From an uncultured bacterium (GTDB lineage Bacteria > Cyanobacteriota > Vampirovibrionia > Gastranaerophilales > Gastranaerophilaceae): a stretch of DNA of 64,000 nucleotides. How positions within the stretch are numbered: position 1 is the first letter of the stretch; the number at the start of each line of letters is the position of its first letter. The position numbers and the translations under genes are program-made. The notes below the pieces were generated by a model, which saw only the letters and a program-made list of their open reading frames with translations, made no database searches and had not been told where the DNA came from. The stretch is taken from assembly GCA_902475545.1 (NCBI GenBank), contig CABRZP010000004.1:87133-151132 (forward strand), written 5' to 3'. Positions 7,866 through 14,932 of this stretch are shown here, in pieces.

Positions 7866-9119
7866 ATGGAAACAAATTTTATAGACATTGCAAAGAATGC
7901 TAAAACTGCATCTTTGAATATTGCTGATTTGAGTACGGAAATTAAAAATGCGGCACTTATAAAAATTGCCGAAGCTTTTGAGAGCAACAAAGATGAAATT
8001 TTTGCAGCAAATAGAAACGATTTGACCGAAGCTGAAATTCTTGTACAAAATGGTGAGATTACAAAATCGACATTCAACCGATTAAAACTGGATGAAAATA
8101 AGATGCGAGATATGATTCAAGGGGTTTGGGATATTGCGAAGCTTGATGATCCGATTGGAAAAGTTATTTTTAAAAGAGAGTTGGATGAAAATTTAATTCT
8201 TTCAAAAGTTTCTTGTCCTATTGGAGTTTTGGGAATAATTTTTGAAGCCAGACCGGATGTAATATCACAAATTTCATCATTGGCAATCAAATCTTCAAAT
8301 GCCGTTATTTTAAAAGGCGGTAAGGAATCTAAAAACACTAACAAAAAGATTTTAGAAATTATCAACAGTGCGTTGAGTGAAATTCCTGAATTCCCTAAAA
8401 ATGTTGTACAACAAGTATTTTCAAGAGACGATGTTGCGGAAATGCTAAAATGTGACGAATATATAAATTTAATTATCCCGAGAGGCGGTAATAATCTTGT
8501 TAAATATATAAAAGAGAATACAAAAATTCCTGTATTAGGACATGCAAATGGAATTTGTCATATTTTTGTTGATGAGAGTGCAGATATTGATATGGCATCT
8601 AAGGTTGTTATTGATGCAAAAACTCAGTACCCGAGTGCATGTAATGCTGTTGAAACGCTTTTAATTCATGAGAATTTTAAAAAATCGAATGACTTACTTG
8701 CTTCTTTGCAGTTGTCTGAAATAAAACTTGTATCCAATCCTGAAAGCTGGGATATTGAGTATGGTGATAAAATTTTATCATATAAGTTTGTAAAATCTGT
8801 AGATGAAGCAATTGAACACATAAATACATATGGTTCCGGTCATACTGATTGTATAATCACGAAAGACCTGTTAAATGCTGAAAAGTTTATGAATAATGTT
8901 GATTCTGCGGGTGTGTATTTTAATGCTTCTACAAGGTTTGCAGATGGGTTCAGGTATGGCTTTGGAGCAGAGGTAGGTATTTCTACCAATAAAACACATG
9001 CACGCGGTCCTGTTGGTCTGGAAGGGCTTACAATATATAAATATAAATTAACGGGTGATGGTCATATTGTTGATGATTATGCAAAAGGCAAAAAGACATT
9101 TCACCATAAAGATATATAA
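7866..9119 (+). CDS. proA: Gamma-glutamyl phosphate reductase
   Basis: Second step of proline synthesis: NADPH reduction of gamma-glutamyl phosphate to glutamate semialdehyde. ALDH-fold protein of 417 residues, the usual length. Visible landmarks are the PIGVLGIIFEARPDVI block, ILKGGKES, the catalytic cysteine in YPSACNAVETLL (C259), and the C-terminal GAEVGISTNKTHARGPVGLEGLT. The ribosome site is GGAG just before the ATG. It forms an operon with proB. A hairpin-forming dispersed repeat about 80 bp downstream may act as the terminator. Confidence 0.96.
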   Translation: METNFIDIAKNAKTASLNIADLSTEIKNAALIKIAEAFESNKDEIFAANRNDLTEAEILVQNGEITKSTFNRLKLDENKMRDMIQGVWDIAKLDDPIGKVIFKRELDENLILSKVSCPIGVLGIIFEARPDVISQISSLAIKSSNAVILKGGKESKNTNKKILEIINSALSEIPEFPKNVVQQVFSRDDVAEMLKCDEYINLIIPRGGNNLVKYIKENTKIPVLGHANGICHIFVDESADIDMASKVVIDAKTQYPSACNAVETLLIHENFKKSNDLLASLQLSEIKLVSNPESWDIEYGDKILSYKFVKSVDEAIEHINTYGSGHTDCIITKDLLNAEKFMNNVDSAGVYFNASTRFADGFRYGFGAEVGISTNKTHARGPVGLEGLTIYKYKLTGDGHIVDDYAKGKKTFHHKDI

Positions 9120-9192
9120 TATTTATTATGGATTAAAAGAATATTTTTTGGAAGGCGGCATCTGAACTTGATAGATTTTTTCTTGTGCTGTG

Positions 9193-9225
9193 CCATCGTT
9201 ATCCTGAATTTGTTTCAGGATCTCT
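9193..9225 (+). repeat. Dispersed repeat with hairpin (ATCCTGAATTTGTTTCAGGAT)
   Basis: Arms ATCCTGAA (9201-9208) and TTCAGGAT (9214-9221) pair perfectly. A related copy lies in opposite orientation at 9864-9883, so the pair brackets the small divergent genes between them. The sequence resembles a short palindromic repeat scattered in many bacterial genomes. It also lies where a proBA terminator would be expected. Confidence 0.6.
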
Positions 9226-9238
9226 TTAAATTTCAAAA

Positions 9239-9511
9239 TTAATATAAATCTGCGTTTTTGTCAGTGTCATCGTCTGTAAAATTTTCCAGATAATTGTAGA
9301 AATCAAATATATAATTTTTTAACGTTTTAAATTTTTTATTAATCATCATTAATATAGTTTGATCGTCGCCGGTTTCTATATCTATTGCCTCATCAACTAT
9401 TATGTTCTCCAGAATTCTGGAGAGGCATTCTATATCGGAAATTTCATTTTTAATAATCCGTACGTTTTTAATTATTTGTTTTAAATCTGTTTCCGCCAAT
9501 TCTTGTTTCAT
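9239..9511 (-). CDS. Small unrecognised protein divergent from an XRE repressor
   Basis: About 90 residues, acidic and helical, starting at MKQELAET; the ATG (9509-9511) follows a very strong AGGAGGGGG site, while a longer in-frame start at 9562 would run through the operator and lacks a ribosome site. No domain is recognised. It is transcribed away from the XRE-type gene and shares its control region with two palindromic sites, so it is probably regulated by that repressor. A toxin-antitoxin-like or immunity-like pair is conceivable, but no toxin fold is visible. Both genes sit between inverted dispersed repeats. Confidence 0.55.
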   Translation of the reverse strand: MKQELAETDLKQIIKNVRIIKNEISDIECLSRILENIIVDEAIDIETGDDQTILMMINKKFKTLKNYIFDFYNYLENFTDDDTDKNADLY

Positions 9512-9533
9512 AGTTATCCTAAACCCCCTCCTT

Positions 9534-9555
9534 ATCATTACATACGTGTAATGAT
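9534..9555. promoter_or_regulatory. Operator 1: perfect palindrome upstream of XRE gene
   Basis: ATCATTACA and TGTAATGAT form perfect 9-bp arms around TACG. The site lies between the divergent genes. A related 17-bp sequence at 9578-9594 matches its core at 14 positions, with centres about 41 bp apart, as expected for a repressor binding two sites on one DNA face. Confidence 0.6.
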
Positions 9556-9577
9556 TTGTCAATAAATATTAGCTAGT

Positions 9578-9594
9578 ATTACATATATGAAATG
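9578..9594. promoter_or_regulatory. Operator 2 overlapping the XRE start codon
   Basis: ATTACATATATGAAATG resembles the core of the upstream palindrome (ATTACATACGTGTAATG; 14 of 17 identical) and covers the ATG at 9587, which suggests autorepression by the encoded protein. Confidence 0.5.
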
Positions 9595-9838
9595 TACTGA
9601 TGAGAAAAATCTAAAAGCATTTGGACAACATGTTCGTAAAATAAGAACAGCTAAATCAAATTCCTTGAATGAAATTGCATTTAGCAGAGGTGGAGTTACT
9701 TCTGCAACATTAAGTCGAATAGAAAATGGACAGGTTGATTTTAAATTCTCATCTTTATTGAAATTAGCTCATACTTTGGATGTTTCTTTGGTTGATTTAG
9801 TCAAAGATTTTGAATACGAAATAAATTTGAATGAGTAG
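9587..9838 (+). CDS. XRE-family helix-turn-helix regulator
   Basis: An 83-residue protein that is essentially one Cro/CI-type HTH domain (residues 11-71): FGQHVRKIRTAK, then SLNEIAF, the recognition helix region TSATLSRIENGQ, and the closing helices FSSLLKLAHTLDVSLVDLV. It probably binds the two ATTACATA palindromes in its own upstream region and represses itself and the divergent small gene. No ribosome site precedes the ATG, so translation may be leaderless or weak. The small size and lack of a second domain mean no ligand or sensor can be assigned. Confidence 0.85.
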   Translation: MKCTDEKNLKAFGQHVRKIRTAKSNSLNEIAFSRGGVTSATLSRIENGQVDFKFSSLLKLAHTLDVSLVDLVKDFEYEINLNE

Positions 9839-10132
9839 GTTGGCTTTTAGCATAACAAATAACTGGAACAAGTTCAGGATGACAATATAAAATAAATTTT
9901 ATTTCTTCATTTCTTTCTCTTTGGAGCCATGCAAAGAGAAAGAAACCGAAGCAAAGAAAGAGAAACTGGCGACCAAATAAACGAGTTATCAGAAAATACG
10001 TTTCCGAACCTTCCTAAAGTTTAATGATATTGTTTCATGCATTAGAAAAGCTTATTAGAAAAAGTGACCCTGAAATAAATTCAGAGACATAAATAGGTTG
10101 GCTTTTAAAATCCAACAAATAACTGTGGTGTT
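9839..10132. repeat. Non-coding stretch made of dispersed repeats
   Basis: I see no convincing gene here. It is bounded by two imperfect direct copies of a 29-30 bp sequence beginning TAGGTTGGCTTTT (near 9836 and 10095). Inside are an inverted copy of the CCTGAA repeat (9864-9883) and a perfect 14-bp inverted repeat, TTTCTTTCTCTTTG at 9910-9923 with its mirror at 9932-9945. A 32-codon frame starting at 9929 is probably a by-product of the repeat. Confidence 0.6.
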
Positions 10133-11182
10133 TTACTCAACGTTTGGAATAGACATGCTCTTTTCAAGATGTAGTGTGTCTATCAAATTGTTTATGCGGG
10201 TAAATACCTCTTTGAATTGCGGGATAGATAAGCTCTGTTTTCCGTCACTCAATGCTCTTGCCGGATTATGGTGAACTTCCACCATCACCCCGTCTGCTCC
10301 AACAACTAATCCTGCTTTTGCCATTGGTTCTATAAGGTATCTTTGACCTGTTCCATGGCTCGGATCAACTATTATTGGAAGATGAGAGTATTTTTTGATA
10401 ACCGGAATTGCTGATATATCTAATAAATTCCTTGTAAATGCACTGTCAAAACTTTTCAACCCTCTTTCACAAAGTATAACTTTTTCATTGCCGTTATACA
10501 TAATGTGTTCTGCTGCAAGTAAAAATTCTCGGATAGTGCTTGCCGGACCTCTTTTTAAGATAATTGGTTTATCGCATTTCCCTACCGCTTTTAACAGTTT
10601 AAAGTTTTGCATGTTTCTTGCACCAATCTGAATAATATCTGCATATTTGTATACTAAATCCAAGTCTTCTGAATCCATAAGTTCTGTAACTACAAGAAGT
10701 CCTGTTTCTTCTTTCGCTTTTGCAAGATATTTTAAACCTTTTTCTCCAAGTCCGTCAAAATCGTATGGTGAAGTTCTAGGTTTGAATGCTCCCCCTCTTA
10801 GAAATTCACATCCAAGTTCTTTTGCTGCAATTGCAACTTGAAGAAGTCCTTCAAAATTATCTTCAACAGAACAAGGTCCAACCATAGCTACAGGTCGGTT
10901 TGCTCCTCCGATTTTAACTCCGTTTGAAAATTCTATAACGGTATCTTCTTGTTTTCTGTCTCGTGATGCAAGTCTGAACGGTTCACGGATAAATTTTATT
11001 TTTTTAACTCCATCCATTGCATCAATTTGATTAGCAGAAAGAGTTGTTTTGTCACCAAGGGCGTCAATTACTGTATGGACATCACCCTCGTGAACGATTA
11101 CCTGAAATCCGTGTTCTTTTAATAATCCCGTGACTGCATTAATATTTTCAACGGTTGCATCACGTTCCATAATTATAATCAT
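10133..11182 (-). CDS. aroF: 3-deoxy-7-phosphoheptulonate synthase (DAHP synthase, class I-beta)
   Basis: First committed step of aromatic amino acid synthesis: phosphoenolpyruvate plus erythrose 4-phosphate to DAHP. An N-terminal ferredoxin-like regulatory domain (about residues 1-70, MIIIMERDATVENINAV) is fused to the TIM-barrel catalytic domain, as in the Thermotoga-type enzyme. Signature blocks are MVGPCSVED, LRGGAFKPRTSPYDF, IQIGARNMQN, ILKRGPAST, CERGLKSFD, VDPSHGTGQR and EVHHNPARALSDG. The start follows AAGGAA. Length of 349 is typical. The N-terminal domain probably gives feedback inhibition by an aromatic product. Confidence 0.95.
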   Translation of the reverse strand: MIIIMERDATVENINAVTGLLKEHGFQVIVHEGDVHTVIDALGDKTTLSANQIDAMDGVKKIKFIREPFRLASRDRKQEDTVIEFSNGVKIGGANRPVAMVGPCSVEDNFEGLLQVAIAAKELGCEFLRGGAFKPRTSPYDFDGLGEKGLKYLAKAKEETGLLVVTELMDSEDLDLVYKYADIIQIGARNMQNFKLLKAVGKCDKPIILKRGPASTIREFLLAAEHIMYNGNEKVILCERGLKSFDSAFTRNLLDISAIPVIKKYSHLPIIVDPSHGTGQRYLIEPMAKAGLVVGADGVMVEVHHNPARALSDGKQSLSIPQFKEVFTRINNLIDTLHLEKSMSIPNVE

Positions 11183-11240
11183 AATTTCATTCCTTTTTTA
11201 AATTACATTATGATTATAATATTAAAACAAAGAAAAATAA

Positions 11241-12518
11241 TCAATGTTTTTTAGGATTGAAAGCATTTATTCCTAAATATTTTGCATTTAAGCCAAGATG
11301 TTGTTCTATTTTTAATAATCGGTTATATTTAGCGATTCTTTCACTTCTGGATAGAGAACCGGTTTTAATCTGACCGCTGTTTACTCCCACTGCCAAATCT
11401 GCAATGAAAGTATCTTCGGTTTCTCCTGAACGGTGTGAAATTATTGTTGTGTAGCCGTTATTTTTTGCATAATTAATAGAGTTCAGTGTTTCTGTTAAGG
11501 TTCCTATTTGATTAGGTTTTATAAGTACTGAATTTGCGGTTGATTTTTCCAATCCCATTTTTATTCTTTCAAAATTTGTGACAAACAGATCATCCCCAAC
11601 AAGCTGACATTTTTTCCCTAATCTTTGGGTTAAAATTCTCCAACCTTCCCAATCTTCCTGACTCATTCCGTCTTCAATAGAAATAATCGGGAATTTTTCA
11701 ACAATGTTTTCTAAAATTTCTGCAAATTCTATGTTGGAATATCCGTAACCTCTTATAAAATATTTTCCCTTTTCAAAAAATTCGCTGGAGGCAACATCTA
11801 AACAGATTTTTACTTGATTGGTATTATAATTTGCACATTCTATTGCTTCGATTATTAATTCCAGAGCATCTGTGTTTGTTGGAAGGTTTGGAGCAAAACC
11901 TCCTTCATCTCCTACACCGGTAGAGAGTTCTCGTTTTTTCAAAATTTCTTTCAAGCTGTAAAATATTTCTGCACCCATTTGAATTGCATGTTTGAAACTT
12001 TCTGCACCAACGGGAGCAATCATGAATTCTTGAAATTCAAGTCCGTTATTTGCATGAACTCCGCCGTTTAAAATGTTCATTAACGGTACAGGCATGGTTT
12101 GTCCGAATATTCCCCCTATATATTCGTAAAGCGGTAATTTATAATAATTTGCAGCTGTTCTTGCACAGGCTAATGATACTCCAAGTATGGCATTTGCCCC
12201 AAGTTTACTTTTGTTTTCTGTTCCGTCTAAATCGATTAATATTTTATCTATGGAAGCTTGTGAACAAACATTTTTATTGATAAGTGCGGGTGCAATAATT
12301 TTGTTAACATTACTAACTGCTTGAAATACACCTTTACCGCCAAAATCTTCTTTGTTATCTCTGAGTTCTACTGCTTCAAATTTGCCGGTAGAGGCTCCTG
12401 ATGGAACGGAGGCAATTCCGACTTCTCCTGAAAATAATGATACTTCAACTTCTACTGTAGGATTGCCTCTGGAATCTAAAATTTGTCTTGCATGAATATT
12501 TTTTATTGCTGATGCCAT
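11241..12518 (-). CDS. eno: Enolase
   Basis: Glycolytic interconversion of 2-phosphoglycerate and phosphoenolpyruvate. The 425-residue protein has the N-terminal lid ARQILDSRGNPTVEVEV, the SGASTGKFEAVELRD loop, GVGDEGGFAPN, the metal-binding ISIEDGMSQEDWEGW segment, and the SHRSGETEDTFIADLAVG block containing the active-site loop. Start is fixed by AGGAG 8 nt upstream. It makes phosphoenolpyruvate, the substrate of the adjacent DAHP synthase on the same strand 58 bp away, so the two may be cotranscribed. Confidence 0.97.
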   Translation of the reverse strand: MASAIKNIHARQILDSRGNPTVEVEVSLFSGEVGIASVPSGASTGKFEAVELRDNKEDFGGKGVFQAVSNVNKIIAPALINKNVCSQASIDKILIDLDGTENKSKLGANAILGVSLACARTAANYYKLPLYEYIGGIFGQTMPVPLMNILNGGVHANNGLEFQEFMIAPVGAESFKHAIQMGAEIFYSLKEILKKRELSTGVGDEGGFAPNLPTNTDALELIIEAIECANYNTNQVKICLDVASSEFFEKGKYFIRGYGYSNIEFAEILENIVEKFPIISIEDGMSQEDWEGWRILTQRLGKKCQLVGDDLFVTNFERIKMGLEKSTANSVLIKPNQIGTLTETLNSINYAKNNGYTTIISHRSGETEDTFIADLAVGVNSGQIKTGSLSRSERIAKYNRLLKIEQHLGLNAKYLGINAFNPKKH

Positions 12519-12601
12519 AATTGTTTCTCCTAAAATTTACTTTAAAACTTTAATTAAATTTTTAAGTAGAAACAATTAGTCAGTCAGATTAAGTATATTG
12601 G

Positions 12602-13261
12602 TTAAATATATTTAAAAATTTCCTCCGGAGTATCAATAATAATTTCTGCGTTGTTTTCAATAAGAAATTGTTTTGTTTTAAATCCCCAACTTACACTAAT
12701 ACACTCCAAGTTTGCATTTTTTGCGGTTAAAATATCTACCTCAGAATCTCCAACATAAACAGATTCATTGTTATTTGCGTTAAATGTTTTTATGACTTTT
12801 AAAACAGTATCAGGATGTGGTTTTTTTCTAATTCCTTCAGCTTCATTTTCTCCCGCAGCAAAATCTATCAAATTGGGAAAATATTTATTGCAAAGTTCTT
12901 TAACTGCAATGTCAAATTTATTTGAAACAACTGCTATTGTACAGCCTTGCTGTTTTAAATTTTCCAGCATTTTTATAATACCTTTATAAGGAGCCGTTTT
13001 ATTGTACATATTTTGTGCATAATTCTGTTTAAAAATATTTAAACATTCTGTGAAATTTGGATTATTTAATCCGTCAGGAATAGCACGTTCGATTAGTTTT
13101 GCAACTCCATTTCCTACAAATTGTCTGATTTCGTCTATTGTTCTTTCTTTATATTCAAAATGTTTTAGTGCAAAATTTGTGCTGTCTGTTAAATCTTCAA
13201 GTGTGTTTAACAGAGTTCCGTCTAAATCAAAGATTATTAGATTTTTGTTCATATTTCTCAT
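12602..13261 (-). CDS. HAD-superfamily phosphatase (phosphoglycolate phosphatase-like)
   Basis: A haloacid dehalogenase-type hydrolase with a C1 cap. Motif I is FDLDGTLLNT (nucleophile Asp and acid Asp), motif II lies in VVSNK, motif III has the lysine in RKKPHP, and motif IV is VYVGDSEVDILTA. The QFVGNGVAKLIERAI cap helix resembles Gph proteins. The likely substrate is 2-phosphoglycolate or another small phosphoester, but HAD substrates cannot be read from motifs. ATG 13261 is preferred to the TTG one codon earlier. TATAAT lies 8 nt upstream and no ribosome site is seen, so the message may be nearly leaderless. Confidence 0.87.
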   Translation of the reverse strand: MRNMNKNLIIFDLDGTLLNTLEDLTDSTNFALKHFEYKERTIDEIRQFVGNGVAKLIERAIPDGLNNPNFTECLNIFKQNYAQNMYNKTAPYKGIIKMLENLKQQGCTIAVVSNKFDIAVKELCNKYFPNLIDFAAGENEAEGIRKKPHPDTVLKVIKTFNANNNESVYVGDSEVDILTAKNANLECISVSWGFKTKQFLIENNAEIIIDTPEEIFKYI

Positions 13262-13326
13262 CAAAAATAATTATACTTCAAAAATTCTTTATGCTAAATT
13301 TGAGTTATAAAAATGAAAGGTTTTAT

Positions 13327-13764
13327 ATGGATAAAATTTCGGCAGAACAAGATAAAAAATATACTAAATTATTCCGGTTTACACTATTTATGCTTTTAAT
13401 TTTCGGAGCTGTTTTATCTGCTGTTTTTACTAATTATAAGGAAGAAGTTTTAGTATGTAAGAAATCAACTGATATTTGTTTTGTGAAAAGAACTAATTTA
13501 ATTAACAAAAAATCAACTAAAAAACTTGTAAAATATTCAGATATCTCAGATGTTAGTTATTTTAAAGAAAGAATAAAAGGAAACAGGTTTGCAAAAGGGT
13601 ATTCAAAGTATCTTATAACATTTATCAAAAAGGATAATAATCCTGTAGTTATCTTTTCCGGAGCCTATTATGAAAAAACAAAATTGAACTCTGATATAGA
13701 AAAATTATCGGAACAAATATATAATGATGAAGATACTGTTTTTCTGATTAAAACAGATGAATAA
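13327..13764 (+). CDS. Small single-pass membrane protein
   Basis: Not recognised. ATG 13327 follows AAAGG at a good distance; the open frame extends further upstream but into the divergent gene. It has 145 residues, with one transmembrane helix (about residues 16-36, LFRFTLFMLLIFGAVLSAVF) and then a soluble basic domain of mostly beta character. The order (short cytoplasmic N-terminus, helix, compact beta domain) resembles small PH-like membrane proteins, but this is only a resemblance. A hairpin follows at 13803. Confidence 0.6.
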   Translation: MDKISAEQDKKYTKLFRFTLFMLLIFGAVLSAVFTNYKEEVLVCKKSTDICFVKRTNLINKKSTKKLVKYSDISDVSYFKERIKGNRFAKGYSKYLITFIKKDNNPVVIFSGAYYEKTKLNSDIEKLSEQIYNDEDTVFLIKTDE

Positions 13765-13802
13765 TTAAAATTTTGACAAAATTATATCTGTTGGATATCC
13801 TT

Positions 13803-13835
13803 GAAACTATACTATAGTATAAGTTTCCATTTTTA
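13803..13835 (+). terminator. Hairpin with T-rich tail, probable terminator
   Basis: GAAACT (13803-13808), a self-complementary 12-bp core (13809-13820) and AGTTTC (13822-13827) form a long hairpin, followed by CATTTTTATTTTT. Confidence 0.55.
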
Positions 13836-14086
13836 TTTTTGTGAAAATTTTGGCAAAATTTTTGAATAATTGCAGATTTTTACGGAAAATCTCCTCCTTA
13901 AGATGTAAATTTGAAAAATTTTTGGTATTTTTTTTGTTTTTATGTTATAAATTTGTTAAAAGTTTAGAAATGTTAAGTGGCTAAATGTTACTTATAGCTT
14001 GATTTTTTAAGTTTTTAAAATTTTAATCTTTTATTTATTTTAAAAAAGTAGTAGTATAAAAATATAAATTTAAAGGAGGTCCAAAA
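13836..14086 (+). other. AT-rich leader region before a winged-helix gene
   Basis: About 250 bp of extremely AT-rich sequence with long T and A runs. No gene was found in it. It probably carries the promoter and leader of the small winged-helix gene at 14087, but no single promoter stands out. Confidence 0.4.
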
Positions 14087-14317
14087 ATGTTTACATCTAG
14101 TAAAAAAGAACAAAAAGAAATGCAAGTTCAAATTATTGAATCAGCTGGTAAAATTTATAATTACTTGTCTGACAAAGGTGAAGTTACAATCAACAAATTA
14201 AGAAAAGATATGGATTTAGATGATAATTTCACTTACATGGGTTTAGGTTGGTTATCTAGAGAAGATAAAATTTCTTATACTCAAAAACCAAAATCAATTA
14301 CTGTTAAATTAGTTTAA
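14087..14317 (+). CDS. Small winged-helix protein (DUF2582-like)
   Basis: A 76-residue protein. After a charged N-terminal tail it carries IIESAGKIYNYLSDKGEVTINKL...LDDNFTYMGLGWLSREDKI, the layout of the small winged helix-turn-helix family DUF2582, in which MALGWLAREDKI is the typical block. It is likely to bind DNA or another protein; no target is known. The ribosome site AAAGGAGGT is among the best in the window and codon use is highly regular, so strong expression is likely. A clean terminator follows 22 bp after the stop codon, so it is a single-gene unit. Confidence 0.82.
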   Translation: MFTSSKKEQKEMQVQIIESAGKIYNYLSDKGEVTINKLRKDMDLDDNFTYMGLGWLSREDKISYTQKPKSITVKLV

Positions 14318-14339
14318 TTAACAGAAAAGAGAAATTTAA

Positions 14340-14371
14340 AAGCGGGAAAATTTATTTTCCCGCTTTTTTAT
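14340..14371 (+). terminator. Rho-independent terminator
   Basis: AAGCGGGAAAA (14340-14350) pairs with TTTTCCCGCTT (14355-14365) over a TTTA loop, followed by T5. Confidence 0.88.
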
Positions 14372-14404
14372 TATGTGATAAAATAATAAAAAAGCGGAGG
14401 GGTC

Positions 14405-14806
14405 ATGAATTTTAATATTTTTAGTCCTAAGGGAGAGATTGATAGAAGTACATTTGTTATATATTATATTCTTTTAACTGTTTTATATTTTATTATCGGA
14501 TGGCTTATTTTTCCGTTATTTTTAAAATATAAATGGAATTCAGTAGTTGTTGAAATTTTATTATTTATTGTTAATTTATTTATTTTATTTAATTATAAAA
14601 AACGAATAGTACAATTTCTGAAAAACCTTATTGGCTCCGTAATTCTTTCATTTATTTTAACATTTGACCATCTTCTTCTGCCTATTTTGTTGCAAAAAGA
14701 TGGGGATGCTTCATTTATTGTATTTTTAATTTTGGTTATTTTTACATTTATTGTGCAGCCTGCAATTGTAGCAATGATTCCTGCAAAAATAACCAAGAAT
14801 AGTTGA
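14405..14806 (+). CDS. Small multi-pass membrane protein (DUF805-like)
   Basis: A 133-residue protein with about four hydrophobic helices (near residues 17-38, 47-62, 73-95 and 102-124). The N-terminal stretch NIFSPKGEIDRSTFVIYYILL recalls the G-R-x-R-x-x-F-W entry of DUF805 membrane proteins, but the match is partial. The start follows GGAGG at a proper distance. Codon use is very AT-rich even for this genome. Function is unknown. It lies between two single-gene units and appears to stand alone. Confidence 0.6.
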   Translation: MNFNIFSPKGEIDRSTFVIYYILLTVLYFIIGWLIFPLFLKYKWNSVVVEILLFIVNLFILFNYKKRIVQFLKNLIGSVILSFILTFDHLLLPILLQKDGDASFIVFLILVIFTFIVQPAIVAMIPAKITKNS

Positions 14807-14932
14807 TTTAACCTGATTTATAATTTTGTAAAGAATTGTTAACAATTCGCTGTTTTTGTCTGTAAAACTTAAAGATTAGATAATGAAATTCCGATATCTG
14901 TATGTGTATATCAATGGATAAAGGGAATTTCA

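Noticed and set aside
9239..9838. Toxin-antitoxin module.
   Set aside because: The partner of the HTH protein has no recognisable toxin fold; the genes are divergent rather than overlapping.
9929..10024. 32-codon frame MQRERNRSKERE within the repeat spacer.
   Set aside because: GGAG is only 2 nt before the ATG and the frame is made of repeat sequence; probably not a gene.
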